A stretch of 64,000 nt of DNA, from positions 310,001 through 374,000 of the forward strand of contig NZ_OBMI01000002.1 of assembly GCF_900199185.1 (NCBI RefSeq), in the 5' to 3' direction. The notes below the pieces were generated by a model that worked only from the letters and a program-made list of their open reading frames with translations, did no database searches and was not told the origin of the DNA. Below, in pieces: positions 44,878-54,501 of the stretch. The translations under genes were made by a program, and so were the position numbers. The stretch comes from Sphingomonas guangdongensis. GTDB lineage: Bacteria; Pseudomonadota; Alphaproteobacteria; Sphingomonadales; Sphingomonadaceae. Each line of letters starts with the position of its first letter. The stretch's first letter is position 1.

Positions 44878-44915
44878 TTCGATGTCCGCTTTCCACCAGT
44901 AGCAGACATTCGACG
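44878..44915. repeat. dispersed repeat, family C
   Basis: ATGTCCGCTTTCCACCAGTA followed by GCAGACATTC, one complete unit with a single mismatch in the palindrome. Confidence 0.75.
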
Positions 44916-44976
44916 CAGCCACCCGATCGCACATCCGGGGTTACACCCCGACCGCCATTCGGTTAACAGCCGCGCA

Positions 44977-45453
44977 ATGACGGTCACCGCCGACCAGCTG
45001 CCGCTCGACGGGCGGTTCGAGGGAGCCGAGCACCTGTTTCCGGTGCGCGTGTTCTTCGAGGATACCGACCTGTCGGGCGTGGTCTACCACGCCAACTACC
45101 TGCGCTACGTCGAGCGGGCGCGATCGGCGATGCTGCGGCTGGCCGGGGTGGACCAGCGTGCGACGCATGAGGCGGGTGAGGGCGTGTACGTCGTGCGCGA
45201 CGTGCACATCCGCTACGCCGCACCCGCGCGGTTCGAGGATGTGCTGCTGGTGCGCTCAAGGCTGATGCAGGTGCGCGCGGCGGCCGTTCATATTCATCAT
45301 AGAGTCATGCGCGGGGACGTCATGCTGGTGGACGCGCGGGTCGAGGCGGCGTTCGTCGCTCCCACCGGTCGGCCGCGTCGCCAGCCGGCCGAGTGGGTGG
45401 CGGCGTTCGAACGGCTGACCTGGACGGGGAACAAGGGAGAGACATGGAACTGA
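44977..45453 (+). CDS. ybgC: acyl-CoA thioesterase of the tol-pal cluster
   Basis: A 158-residue hot-dog fold thioesterase. The signature VFFEDTDLSGVVYHANYLRYVERARSAML (about 25-53, catalytic Asp) is complete. It is the first gene of the tol-pal cluster; YbgC is thought to act in phospholipid metabolism at the division site. Its 3' end overlaps the start of tolQ by 10 nt. Confidence 0.94.
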   Translation: MTVTADQLPLDGRFEGAEHLFPVRVFFEDTDLSGVVYHANYLRYVERARSAMLRLAGVDQRATHEAGEGVYVVRDVHIRYAAPARFEDVLLVRSRLMQVRAAAVHIHHRVMRGDVMLVDARVEAAFVAPTGRPRRQPAEWVAAFERLTWTGNKGETWN

Positions 45454-46136
45454 TCGCCAACGCCGACGCCGCGACCCTGTCGCCGGTCGCGCTGTTCCTG
45501 CAGGCCGACTGGGTGGTGAAGGCGGTGATGCTGGGGCTGCTCGCCGCCAGCATTTGGACCTGGGCCATCATCTGGAGCTTCATCCGCCGCCTCGGCCGTG
45601 TGCGGCGCGAGACCGAGCGGTTCGAGAGCGATTACCGCAAGGCCGCGGACATCGACGCGTTCCACAAGGCGGAGGCCGAGAGCGCACTGCCGGTCGCGCG
45701 CGTGTTCGCCGCCGGGGTGGCGGAGTGGCGCCGCTCCACGGCGGGGCGCGTGGTCGACCGCGAGGGCACGCGCGAGCGCCTGGCGACGGCGATGGGCGCG
45801 GCCGCCGCGGCTGAGATCGACTCGCTCTCCGACCGGCTCAACGTGCTCGCGACCGTCGGGTCGGTTGCGCCGTTCGTCGGGCTGTTCGGGACGGTGTGGG
45901 GGATCATGCGGTCGTTCACCGCCATCGCCAGCCAGAACAATTCGTCGCTCGCGGTGGTGGCGCCGGGCATCGCGGAGGCGCTGTTCGCGACCGCGATCGG
46001 GCTGTTCGCGGCGATCCCGGCGGTGATCGCGTACAATCGCTTCAGCCACTCCATCAACCGGGTGGAGGCGCGGCTAAATCGCTTCGCCGACGGCTTCCAC
46101 GCGACGCTCTCGCGGCAGCTGGATTCGGATCGCTGA
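45444..46136 (+). CDS. tolQ: TolQ, inner-membrane motor protein
   Basis: A 230-residue stator-type subunit with three membrane helices (about 24-46, about 133-155 and about 167-189). ATVGSVAPFVGLFGTVWGIM and ALFATAIGLFAAIPAVIAYN are the proton-channel helices of the TolQ/ExbB/MotA family. With TolR it uses the proton gradient to energise TolA for outer-membrane constriction. AAGGGAGA precedes ATG 45444. Confidence 0.96.
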   Translation: MELIANADAATLSPVALFLQADWVVKAVMLGLLAASIWTWAIIWSFIRRLGRVRRETERFESDYRKAADIDAFHKAEAESALPVARVFAAGVAEWRRSTAGRVVDREGTRERLATAMGAAAAAEIDSLSDRLNVLATVGSVAPFVGLFGTVWGIMRSFTAIASQNNSSLAVVAPGIAEALFATAIGLFAAIPAVIAYNRFSHSINRVEARLNRFADGFHATLSRQLDSDR

Positions 46137-46140
46137 CGCG

Positions 46141-46577
<437 letters not shown>

Positions 46578-46578
<1 letters not shown>

Positions 46579-47543
46579 TGGAGCGGGCGGAGAAGGTCGG
46601 GCTGGGAGTCGCCGCGGCGGGGCATGTCCTGCTGTTCGGGCTGCTCTCCGTCGGCTTTCTCGCAACCCCCAATCCGCTGAAGCTCGAGTCCAAGCCGATC
46701 GATATCTCGCTGGTGGACGAGGTCGCGCTGGAGAGCGCGTCGCCGGCGACGACCGAGGCGCCCGCACCGTCCGAAGCGCCCGACACCGGCCCGCCAGAGG
46801 ATAGTGCGCCCGTTCCGGCCGAGGCGCCGCCGGAGCCGGTGCCCGCACCGCCGCCGCCCGCACCGACCCCGCCGCGCCCGGTGCCGCCCAAGCCCGAGCC
46901 GCCGCGGCCAGCGCCGCCCAAGCCGGCGCCGAAGGCCGCGCCCGCACCCGCCAAGCCCGCGCCGAAGGCTGCGCCGAAGACCCCGGCCAAGGCCGCGCCG
47001 AAAGCCGCGCCCAAGGCGGCACCCGCGCCGGCCAGCAAGGCGCCGCCGTCCAAACGCCGCTCGTCGCTCGCGCCGCCCAACGTCACGCCCGAGCGCGCCG
47101 GGAGCAACGCTGCGTCCAAGTCGAACCGTCCGCGCGGCTCGCTGCTCGGTGACGATTTTCGCAAGAGCCTGGCGACGTCCGCCGATCGCGGTACCGGCCA
47201 GACCGCGCGCACCGTCAAGGTCAGCGCGACTGCCGTCGCGGGACTGGGCGACGCGATCGCGCGCCAGGTGCAGCCCTGCGCCAACCGTATCCCCAACCCC
47301 GGCCCGGGCGCCAATCGCATCCGCTCCAAGCTGCGCATCCGGATGGATCCGGACGGCTCGCTCGCCGCGCGTCCGGTGCTGACCGGGCAGAGCGGGGTGG
47401 ATGAGGAGAACCGCCGCTACGCGCAGCGCGTGGGCGAACTCGCCGCCGCGGCGGTGATCCAGTGCGCGCCGTACAAGCTGCCCGCCGAGCTCTACAAGGG
47501 CGGGTGGGAAGACATCATCATCAACTACCGGCTGCCGGGATGA
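46578..47543 (+). CDS. tolA: TolA, Tol-Pal linker protein
   Basis: A 321-residue protein: membrane helix (about 10-30), a long low-complexity periplasmic stretch (about 50-160) and a C-terminal globular domain (about 205-321) that should bind TolB/Pal. The middle is unusual: instead of a long Ala/Lys/Glu helix as in E. coli it is dominated by Pro-Ala-Lys repeats (APKAAPKTPAKAAPKAAPKA), so it is extended rather than coiled. The C-terminus KLRIRMDPDGSLAARPVLTGQSG is the TonB/TolA C-domain. Followed by a repeat, not directly by tolB. Confidence 0.93.
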
Positions 47544-47567
47544 GGATAGCGCGTTACGAACCACGGC

Positions 47568-47680
47568 CGTTCGTGCTGAGTAGAGACCGAGCCTGGCGAG
47601 GGCTCGTGTCGAAGCACTGGCGCGCGGCTTCTTCGATACGCGACTTCGACTTCGCTCAGTCGCTACTCAGGACGAACGTA
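47568..47680. repeat. family A repeats, inverted pair between tolA and tolB
   Basis: Copy 1 at 47568-47617 (CGTTCGTGCTGAGTAGAGAC ...) is reverse-oriented to copy 2 at 47628-47680 (CTTCGATACG ... GCTACTCAGGACGAACGT). A hairpin across the two would sit immediately upstream of tolB and could lower expression of the distal genes. Confidence 0.85.
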
Positions 47681-47682
47681 GA

Positions 47683-49011
47683 ATGAGGAACAGGTCCGTG
47701 TTGAGGAAGTCGTTGGCCATCCTCGGCCTTATGGTCACCACTCCCGTCGCCGCGCAGGTGGAGGTCGACGTGGTCGGCGGTATTTCCGAGCCGCTCACCA
47801 TCGCGATCCCGCCGATGCCGACCCCGGCCGCGCAGGCGACCGCCGCGGGCAGCACCGACGAGCTCGGGCTCCAGCTGGCGGAGATCGTCGCCAATGATCT
47901 GCGCAACTCCGGCCTGTTCAAGCCGCCGGCTCCGAGCAGCCTGCGCGCGCCGAGCTTCGATCAGGTGACCGCGCCCGACTTCGGCTACTGGGGCGGAAGC
48001 GGCGCATCGGCGCTGGTGCAGGGCTTCGTCCGCGCGAACGGCGACGGGACGCTGACGGTCGGCTGCTACCTGTACGACGTGTTTGCGCGCACCGAGCTGA
48101 CCCGCCAGGGCTTCGTGGTGCCGCCCAGCGACTGGCGCCGCGCCGCGCACAAGTGTGCGGACACCGTCTACACCCGCCTATCGGGCGAGGGGCCCTACTT
48201 CGACAGCCGCATCGTGTACGTATCGGAGACGGGGCCCAAGAACCGCCGCATCAAGCGCCTTGCGATCATGGACCAGGACGGCGCAAACCACCGCTTCCTG
48301 ACCAACGGCCAGTCGATCGTGCTGACGCCGCGCTTCGCGCCGAACCAGCAGCAGATCGTGTACATGAGCTACGTCAACGATCAGCCGTCGCTCTACGTCT
48401 ATGACCTGGGCAGCGGGCGGCAGCGGCGGCTGGTGTCGGGCGTGCAGCTCACCTTTGCGCCACGCGTGTCCCCGAACGGGCAGTGGGTGCTCTTCTCCAT
48501 GGCGCAGTCGGGCAACACCGACCTGTACCGGGTATCGATCAATGGCGGCAGTCCGCAGCGGCTGACCGACTCGGCCGGTATCGACACGGGCGGCAGCTAC
48601 TCGCCCGACGGGTCGCGCATCGTGTTCGAGAGCGATCGCGGCGGCACGCAGCAGCTCTACGTGATGAATGCCGACGGATCGAACCAGCAGCGGATCAGCT
48701 TCGGCGGCGGGCGCTACGCGACCCCGGTGTGGAGCCCGCGCGGGGACCTGATCGCCTTCACCAAGCTCGGCGGCTCGTTCCAGATCGGCATCATGTCGCC
48801 GTCGGGCGGGGGCGAGAAGCTGTTGACCGAGGCGTGGGGTGACGAAGGGCCGAGCTGGTCGCCGAACGGGCGCGTCCTGACCTTCTTCCGCGCCGGCCAG
48901 GGCTCTGCCAAGGCCGACCTGTGGTCGGTCGACCTGACCGGCGTCAACGAGCGCCGGATCCCCACGCCGCTTGACGGGAGCGATCCGAGCTGGGGGCCGT
49001 TACGCCCCTAA
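47683..49011 (+). CDS. tolB: TolB, periplasmic beta-propeller
   Basis: Up to 442 residues with signal peptide (LRKSLAILGLMVTTPVAAQ). The N-terminal domain (about 22-165) contains NDLRNSGLFKPP and CYLYDVFA; the propeller (about 200-440) shows repeated WSPxGxxIAF-like motifs such as YSPDGSRIVFESDRGG and WSPNGRVLTFFRA. TolB binds Pal and TolA. ATG 47683 follows the repeat without a good RBS; GTG 47698, with GAGGA eight bases upstream, is a strong alternative start. Confidence 0.95.
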   Translation: MRNRSVLRKSLAILGLMVTTPVAAQVEVDVVGGISEPLTIAIPPMPTPAAQATAAGSTDELGLQLAEIVANDLRNSGLFKPPAPSSLRAPSFDQVTAPDFGYWGGSGASALVQGFVRANGDGTLTVGCYLYDVFARTELTRQGFVVPPSDWRRAAHKCADTVYTRLSGEGPYFDSRIVYVSETGPKNRRIKRLAIMDQDGANHRFLTNGQSIVLTPRFAPNQQQIVYMSYVNDQPSLYVYDLGSGRQRRLVSGVQLTFAPRVSPNGQWVLFSMAQSGNTDLYRVSINGGSPQRLTDSAGIDTGGSYSPDGSRIVFESDRGGTQQLYVMNADGSNQQRISFGGGRYATPVWSPRGDLIAFTKLGGSFQIGIMSPSGGGEKLLTEAWGDEGPSWSPNGRVLTFFRAGQGSAKADLWSVDLTGVNERRIPTPLDGSDPSWGPLRP

Positions 49012-49058
49012 CAGCCAATTTCATCCGCCAGGACCGAAACCGAAGAGGAGAAACGATC

Positions 49059-49580
49059 ATGGCAACCACGACGACCAAGCTGATCCTCGCCGCCGCACTG
49101 GTGGCGACCGCGGGCTGCGCCAAGAAGCGCCCCGATGTCCTGCCGCCGGCACCCGGCGGCACGGAGCAGGTCGATCCCAACGCCGGCCAGACCGGCGCCG
49201 TCGGCACGGGCGTGGTGCCCGGCAGCCGCGAGGACTTCATGCGCTCGGTGTCGAGCGACACGGTACGCTTCGGGCTCGACATGTACGACATCGACGCGGA
49301 AGCGCGCGCGATCCTCGACACGCAGGCGCAGTGGCTGCAGCGCTACCCGAACGTCCGCATCACGATCGAGGGGCACTGCGACGAGCGCGGGACGCGCGAG
49401 TACAACCTGGCGCTCGGTGATCGCCGCGCCAATGCCGCCAAGAACTACCTGGCGGCACGCGGGATCGACGCGGGCCGGATCACGACGATCAGCTACGGCA
49501 AGGAGCGGCCCGCGGCGCTCGGCTCGGACGAGGCGAGCTACGCGCAGAATCGCCGCGCGGTGACCGTCACGATCGGCTGA
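49059..49580 (+). CDS. pal: Pal, peptidoglycan-associated lipoprotein
   Basis: A 173-residue lipoprotein. The lipobox ends in Cys20 (LVATAGC). The OmpA-like domain (about 60-173) has the diaminopimelate-binding ITIEGHCDERGTREYNLALGDRRA. GAGGAG precedes ATG 49059. No cpoB/ybgF follows; the next gene is an unrelated hydrolase. Confidence 0.96.
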   Translation: MATTTTKLILAAALVATAGCAKKRPDVLPPAPGGTEQVDPNAGQTGAVGTGVVPGSREDFMRSVSSDTVRFGLDMYDIDAEARAILDTQAQWLQRYPNVRITIEGHCDERGTREYNLALGDRRANAAKNYLAARGIDAGRITTISYGKERPAALGSDEASYAQNRRAVTVTIG

Positions 49581-49600
49581 TCGAAGGCGACACGGCTGCT

Positions 49601-49640
49601 TGGAACGCCGTCGGCCCGCTTGGGCGTGGCGGCGTTTCCA
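49601..49640 (+). terminator. possible terminator after pal
   Basis: TGGAACGCCG pairs with CGGCGTTTCCA (one bulged T), followed by TTTGCG. Moderate stem, short T run. Confidence 0.5.
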
Positions 49641-49690
49641 TTTGCGCGGATTGACTCTGCGGTGCAGTGATCAGCATTGCGGAGGGGCTT

Positions 49691-50611
49691 ATGATCGCGA
49701 GCATGGTGGCGTTGACGTTGGCGGCGGCGGAGCCGGTGACGGTGCCGGGCCCCGACGGGCCGCTGGCGGGATCGCTGGAGGCGGGCACGGGCACGGGCAA
49801 GGGGCCGGCGGTCGTCATCATCCCGGGCTCCGGCCCGACCGATCGTGACGGCAACAGTCCGCTCGGGATCACCGCCGGATCGTACCGGCTGCTCGCTGAG
49901 GCGCTGGCGAAACGCGGCGCAACCAGCATCCGCATCGACAAGCGCGGCATGTTCGGCAGCCGCGCGGCCAGCGCCGATGGCAATGCGGCGACCGTCGCCG
50001 ATTACGCCGCTGATGCCCGCGTCTGGGCGGCGTTGGCGGCAAAGCGTGCGGGCACACGTTGCGCTTGGCTGGTTGGGCATAGCGAGGGTGGGCTGGTCGC
50101 ACTCGTCGCCGCGCAGCAGGCCCGTGACCTGTGCGGCGTAGTGCTGCTGTCGGCACCCGGCCGACGCATCGTTGACGTGATGCGCGATCAGTTCGCCGCC
50201 AATCCCGCCAACGCCCCGATCCTGTCCGATGCCACCCGGATGCTCGACGCGGTCGAGAAAGGCGGCACGGTCACCGACCTGCCACCTCCGCTGTCGACGA
50301 TGTTCCCACTTGCGGTGCAGTCCTACCTTGGACGGCTGAACGCGTATGATCCTGCTGCGCTCGCCAGGTCGGCCGTGGTCCCGATCGTCGTGGTGCAGGG
50401 CGATGCGGATCTCCAGGTCCCCGTCGCCGACGCGCAGCGGTTGGCAGGCGCCAACCCGAAGGCGCAGCTGGTAGTGGTGCCGGGCGTCAACCACGTGCTG
50501 AAGCGGACCGGCAGCGATCGCAGCGCCAATCTGCGGAGCTACGCCGATGTGTCGCTTCCGATCGACGAAGGGGTGGTGGCCGCGGTCGCGGCAGGGATTG
50601 GTGCGCGTTAG
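49691..50611 (+). CDS. exported alpha/beta hydrolase
   Basis: A 306-residue protein starting at ATG 49691 after GGAGGGG. Short signal peptide (MIASMVALTLAAA). Catalytic residues: Ser in VGHSEGGL (about 134), Asp in VVQGDADLQVP and His in PGVNHVLK. PGSGPTDRDGNSPLG and RIDKRGMFGS identify the S9/S33-like hydrolase group with a short cap. Substrate unknown. Confidence 0.87.
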   Translation: MIASMVALTLAAAEPVTVPGPDGPLAGSLEAGTGTGKGPAVVIIPGSGPTDRDGNSPLGITAGSYRLLAEALAKRGATSIRIDKRGMFGSRAASADGNAATVADYAADARVWAALAAKRAGTRCAWLVGHSEGGLVALVAAQQARDLCGVVLLSAPGRRIVDVMRDQFAANPANAPILSDATRMLDAVEKGGTVTDLPPPLSTMFPLAVQSYLGRLNAYDPAALARSAVVPIVVVQGDADLQVPVADAQRLAGANPKAQLVVVPGVNHVLKRTGSDRSANLRSYADVSLPIDEGVVAAVAAGIGAR

Positions 50612-51000
50612 CGGAAGTGAACGTACGACAGCGCAAGAAACGCGAGGAACACGCCAACGCCGAGTCCGTACAGCGCCGGAACGAGGCGCAACCCGACCCG
50701 CGCCGTGTTGAGCGGCGGTTCGAGGCCTTGGAACAGCTGCATGATGTCGGTCTTGCCCTGAAGCGCGAGCAGCCCCGACAGCGCAACCGGTAGCGCTGCC
50801 ACTCCCATCTGCCACGGGGCGAGCCGCGCGCCGAACACGGTCTCGCCAAGCGTCAGGACGCCACCCAGGGTCGCGAAGCTGACCGAGACCATGTTCTTGT
50901 AATAGTCGTAGGCGAGTTCCGGTTCGGCAAGGCCGGCGGGCGCGGCCTCAGGATCGGCCGGCACGTTCCTGCGGGTGACCCGCTCCAATCCGCTCGTCAT
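50608..51000 (-). CDS. small membrane protein
   Basis: A 130-residue protein with three hydrophobic segments (about 35-57, 62-83 and 102-128) and a polar N-terminus. GGGGGA precedes the ATG at 51000. Not recognised. The TAA-side end overlaps the hydrolase gene convergently by 4 nt. Confidence 0.65.
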   Translation of the reverse strand: MTSGLERVTRRNVPADPEAAPAGLAEPELAYDYYKNMVSVSFATLGGVLTLGETVFGARLAPWQMGVAALPVALSGLLALQGKTDIMQLFQGLEPPLNTARVGLRLVPALYGLGVGVFLAFLALSYVHFR

Positions 51001-51069
51001 GCTCGCATCCCCCAAGCGCCCCGGTGACGATAGCCGCCGCCCGTCCGCGCGCAAGCCGCGGAGCTTCGC

Positions 51070-51912
51070 TCAGCCCAGGGCCTCGTCGAGCAGCCGGGCA
51101 AGGCGCAGGCCGCCCTTCATCACCTGCTCGCGCGCCGGCTCGACCAGGCGGGCGATCGTCGCCGCGTCTAGCTTCGCGCGCGCCGGGGCAGGGCCGCATG
51201 GGTCGCCGAGGGCGGGTGCGTAGACCTGTGCCTTCGCGACGGCCCAGCTCTCCCGGCTCCAGTCCTCGACCGTCCCGCCCTGCACCGCGGCGCGCTCGGC
51301 GCTCGTGTAGACGCGGACCAGCGCGGGTGGCGTCGAGATGGCGCGCTCGGCGAGCGGACCGTCCCAAATCGAGTGGAGGTTGAAGCGCTCGGGCGCGTAG
51401 ATGCCATAGTCGGCCTTGGCACGGTTGCCGCCCAGGTCGCCGCGGTCGCCGGCGTGGAGGGGCTGGTGCAGGTCGCCAACGAAGTGGATCAGGAAGGCGA
51501 GCGCCTGCACCTTCTCGCGCGCCGGTACGTCCTTGCGCTGGAGCAGCTTCACGTCGCGCTCGATCTGCGCGGACACGCAGTTACCGTCCTTGCACGCGGC
51601 CTTCAGGTCGAACGGCTTGCAGACGTCGACGTTCTGGTAGTGCCAGCTGTACGCGTAGCTGAACCGTTCGCCGAGCGGCTTCACGCAGTCGGCCCAGACG
51701 CTCGCCTGCTCGATCGTCCGCGCCGGGCAGGTCGGCGTCTCGAGCAGCCGCTGCTGGCGGAGCAGCGCGTCGATCTTGGCGCGGGTCGCCGGCGTCACGT
51801 TGCGGTAGGCGATGGCGGCGACCGTCTCGTGACCATACTCCCAATAGGCTTGCGCAGGCGCTGCGATCAGGGCGGCGGCGAGCGCGACGAGCGGGAAAAG
51901 CTTCCGGAACAC
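51070..51912 (-). CDS. S1/P1-type zinc nuclease
   Basis: A 280-residue exported nuclease. Signal peptide (MFRKLFPLVALAAALIAAPAQA) then YWEYGHETVAAIAYR, giving the N-terminal Trp and His zinc ligands. Further ligands: the His in SWHYQNV and the block ALAFLIHFVGDLHQPLHAGDRGDLGGN, with NLHSIWD near the middle. It should cleave single-stranded DNA and RNA in the periplasm. Start GTG 51912 opens the signal peptide; a longer frame to 51975 adds a non-signal extension. Confidence 0.9.
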   Translation of the reverse strand: MFRKLFPLVALAAALIAAPAQAYWEYGHETVAAIAYRNVTPATRAKIDALLRQQRLLETPTCPARTIEQASVWADCVKPLGERFSYAYSWHYQNVDVCKPFDLKAACKDGNCVSAQIERDVKLLQRKDVPAREKVQALAFLIHFVGDLHQPLHAGDRGDLGGNRAKADYGIYAPERFNLHSIWDGPLAERAISTPPALVRVYTSAERAAVQGGTVEDWSRESWAVAKAQVYAPALGDPCGPAPARAKLDAATIARLVEPAREQVMKGGLRLARLLDEALG

Positions 51913-51971
51913 GGCCGCGCCGTTACCGCGCCATGTGGAGCGAGGGAAGGGCGCTTCGCTCGGAGGGAGGG

Positions 51972-52331
51972 TCACACGCCGTAGAAGTGCCGCACGGCGT
52001 TGAAGCGCATCATCGTGCCGATCGCGAAGACGGCGTAGATGCTGAGCGAAACAGCGAGCGCGACCAGCCGGCGTGGTTCGCTCTCATGCCGAGAGCGGTA
52101 CATGTTGAACGGGATCAAGATCGAGAGGGACAGGCAGAACGCCGGAAAGATGAAGAGGAACCCGTTTGTTCCCTCCGGCCGTTGCGGTCGCGTCTGCGCG
52201 TAGAGCAGATTGTAGAGGTCGGGATCGGCCGGAAGTCGGGCGCGCAACCAGAGCATCGCGGCTACAAGCAGTACCGTGGTCGTCATCAGGACAGCGCCGA
52301 CGGTGAGCGGCGCGCCTAGGCTGCGGCTCAC
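51972..52331 (-). CDS. small membrane protein of unknown function
   Basis: A 119-residue protein with three hydrophobic segments (about 10-28, 58-78 and 88-108). A start at ATG 52331 overlaps the stop of the isoaspartyl peptidase gene upstream (ATGA), so it is likely translated with it. No recognised domain. Confidence 0.65.
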   Translation of the reverse strand: MSRSLGAPLTVGAVLMTTTVLLVAAMLWLRARLPADPDLYNLLYAQTRPQRPEGTNGFLFIFPAFCLSLSILIPFNMYRSRHESEPRRLVALAVSLSIYAVFAIGTMMRFNAVRHFYGV

Positions 52332-53308
52332 TGCTCGTCGCCATAGATCGCGACCACGCGCTTGCCGCCGGCCGACACATGGCCGCGGTACATGCCTGGC
52401 GTGTTGAAGCTCCAGGCGATCTCGCCTCGCGGGCCGGTCAGGATCACGCCGCCGCTGCCGCCCAGCGCCTTGGTCTCCGCCATAACCGTGTCGCCTGCCT
52501 GCTTCAGCGTTTCGCCGGCGAAGCGGACGCGGGCGCAGATCTCGTGCGCAACGCCCTCACGGATGAAGAACTCGCCCGATCCGGTGGCGGAGACGGCGCA
52601 GGCGCGGTCGTCGGCGTAGGTACCGGCGCCGATGATCGGTGCGTCGCCGATCCTACCCCAGCGCTTGCCGGTGATCCCGCCGGTGGAGGTCGCCGCGGCG
52701 ACGTGGCCGGCCTGGTCGCGCGCGACCGCGCCGACCGTGCCGTACTTCATGTCGACGTCGAACCAACTGACGTCCTTTGCCTTCAACTCGTCGAGCTGGC
52801 GCTTGCGCTCGGGCGTGCCGAACCAGGCGGGATCGACCTGCTCCAGCCCGCGCTCGGCGGAGAACTGGTCCGCACCCTTTCCGCCGAGGAAGACATGGGG
52901 GCTGTCCTCCATCACCTTGCGCGCGAGGCTGACCGGATGGCGGGTGCGGGTGACGCCCGCGACCGCTCCGGCCGCGCGGGTCCGGCCGTCCATGATCGCG
53001 GCGTCGAGTTCGTTTGTGCCGTCATAGGTGTAGACCGCGCCGCGGCCGGCGTTGAAGTTCGGATCGTCCTCCAGCACCTTGACCGCGGCCTCCACCGCGT
53101 CGAGCGCGGTACCGCCGCCGCTCAGCACCTTCTGCCCGGCGTCGAGCGCGGCGTTAAGCCCGGCGCGTGCCGCCGCCTCGCGCTCGGGCGTCATCCGTTC
53201 GCGTTCGATCACGCCGGCACCGCCGTGGATCACGAGCGTCCAGTCGGACTGGTCCTGGGCGGCGGCGGGCGTGGTCATGAGGAGGGCTCCGAGCAGAAGG
53301 GCGCGCAT
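52328..53308 (-). CDS. iaaA: isoaspartyl peptidase / L-asparaginase (Ntn hydrolase)
   Basis: A 326-residue type 2 asparaginase with signal peptide (MRALLLGALLMTTPAAAQ). It begins TLVIHGGAGVI and the precursor is cut before the catalytic Thr in KYGTVGAVARD (about 190); TSTGGITGKRWGRIGDAPIIGAGTYAD is the substrate pocket. Removes isoaspartyl residues from peptides in the periplasm. Confidence 0.94.
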   Translation of the reverse strand: MRALLLGALLMTTPAAAQDQSDWTLVIHGGAGVIERERMTPEREAAARAGLNAALDAGQKVLSGGGTALDAVEAAVKVLEDDPNFNAGRGAVYTYDGTNELDAAIMDGRTRAAGAVAGVTRTRHPVSLARKVMEDSPHVFLGGKGADQFSAERGLEQVDPAWFGTPERKRQLDELKAKDVSWFDVDMKYGTVGAVARDQAGHVAAATSTGGITGKRWGRIGDAPIIGAGTYADDRACAVSATGSGEFFIREGVAHEICARVRFAGETLKQAGDTVMAETKALGGSGGVILTGPRGEIAWSFNTPGMYRGHVSAGGKRVVAIYGDEQ

Positions 53309-53324
53309 GGGCGTGGGTCCGGCG

Positions 53325-54491
53325 TTAGAGGGTCGGGACGCTTGCGATAGCAGGTTCGCGCGACCGCGGTAGCCGAGGTCTCAGCCCGATCAGCGGGCGT
53401 GCCCACGGGATCTCGCGACCGCCGAGATAGAAGAGCCAGCAGGCGGCAACCGTCGCCGTCACCAGCGCCAGGAACTCCAGCTCCGTCGAAAGGGCGAAGG
53501 GCATCAGCAGGTAGAAGGCGAGCACGATCGCCGTCTGGTGAATGATGTAGAAGGGGAACACTGCCTCCGTCAGCGTCGCGCGCCAGGGATGGTCGCGGTT
53601 GAGGTGGATCTCCGCGAACCCGATCAGCGCGACGATTGCGCCCCAGCAGTGGACCTGCCGAGACCAGACCAGCAGATCGACGAAGTGCGACGGCGGCGTC
53701 GCGCCGCCCGGCCACACCAGCTCCCGCGCGACCGCGACGCCCCACGCGGCAAGCGCGGCGATCCCGGCGGAACGATGCCAGCGCACGATCGCCGTCATCA
53801 CCCGGTCCGACCGGGCCAGCGCGAACCCGAACAGAAAGGCCGGGAAATAGGCGAGGTGCGCGACCCCGTCGTTGATCACGTCCTGGCTGTCGGTCCAGCG
53901 CCGGAACACGATCACCTGGGTTGCGAGCAGCCAGCCGAGCGGCAGGAGCACGGCACCGATGCCGCCGAACAGCCGGTCGAACCAGCGCTGGAGCTGCGGG
54001 GGCCGCGGCAGCGCGGCAAGCAGCGCGAGCGCGACCGTGTAGGTCCACAGATAGCCGACGAACCACAGGTGGTTCCACGCCGGCAGCCCGATTCCGGCGA
54101 CATGGCCGAAGCGGAAGAAGTCGTGCAGCCAGAAATGGCCAAAGCCGCGCGGGTAGCCGTGCTGCGTCACCAGCTCGACCCAGGGCTGGGGCGGCACCAC
54201 GACCACCACCGCGAACGCGAGCGGAACCAGCAGCCGGACGCTGCGCCGCCACGCAAAGGTCGCCGGTCCGCGCCAGCGCCGCAGCAGCGCGCGGCTGGCA
54301 TAGCCGGACACGACGAACAGCAGGGTGAGCCGCCACGGGCTGACCGCGAGCATGGGGATCGTCATCCAGTCGACCGTCGGGTGTTCCTTGACGTGGAACC
54401 CCCAGGGAACGAATACCATTCCGACGTGATATAGGATCAGGCACGCGAAGGCGCCGATCCTCAGCCAGTCCATGCCGTAGTGTCGCGCCAC
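53325..54491 (-). CDS. acyltransferase 3 family membrane protein (paralog 1)
   Basis: A 388-residue protein with about ten membrane segments. Acyltransferase 3 signatures: MDWLRIGAFACLILYHVGMVF with the catalytic His near residue 22, FVVSGYASRALLRR, and HLWFVGYLWTYT. Such proteins transfer acyl groups to cell-surface glycans. The start is GTG 54491 or ATG 54473. Head-to-tail with a clear paralog just upstream. Confidence 0.88.
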   Translation of the reverse strand: MARHYGMDWLRIGAFACLILYHVGMVFVPWGFHVKEHPTVDWMTIPMLAVSPWRLTLLFVVSGYASRALLRRWRGPATFAWRRSVRLLVPLAFAVVVVVPPQPWVELVTQHGYPRGFGHFWLHDFFRFGHVAGIGLPAWNHLWFVGYLWTYTVALALLAALPRPPQLQRWFDRLFGGIGAVLLPLGWLLATQVIVFRRWTDSQDVINDGVAHLAYFPAFLFGFALARSDRVMTAIVRWHRSAGIAALAAWGVAVARELVWPGGATPPSHFVDLLVWSRQVHCWGAIVALIGFAEIHLNRDHPWRATLTEAVFPFYIIHQTAIVLAFYLLMPFALSTELEFLALVTATVAACWLFYLGGREIPWARPLIGLRPRLPRSREPAIASVPTL

Positions 54492-54501
54492 CCGGCGGCG
54501 G

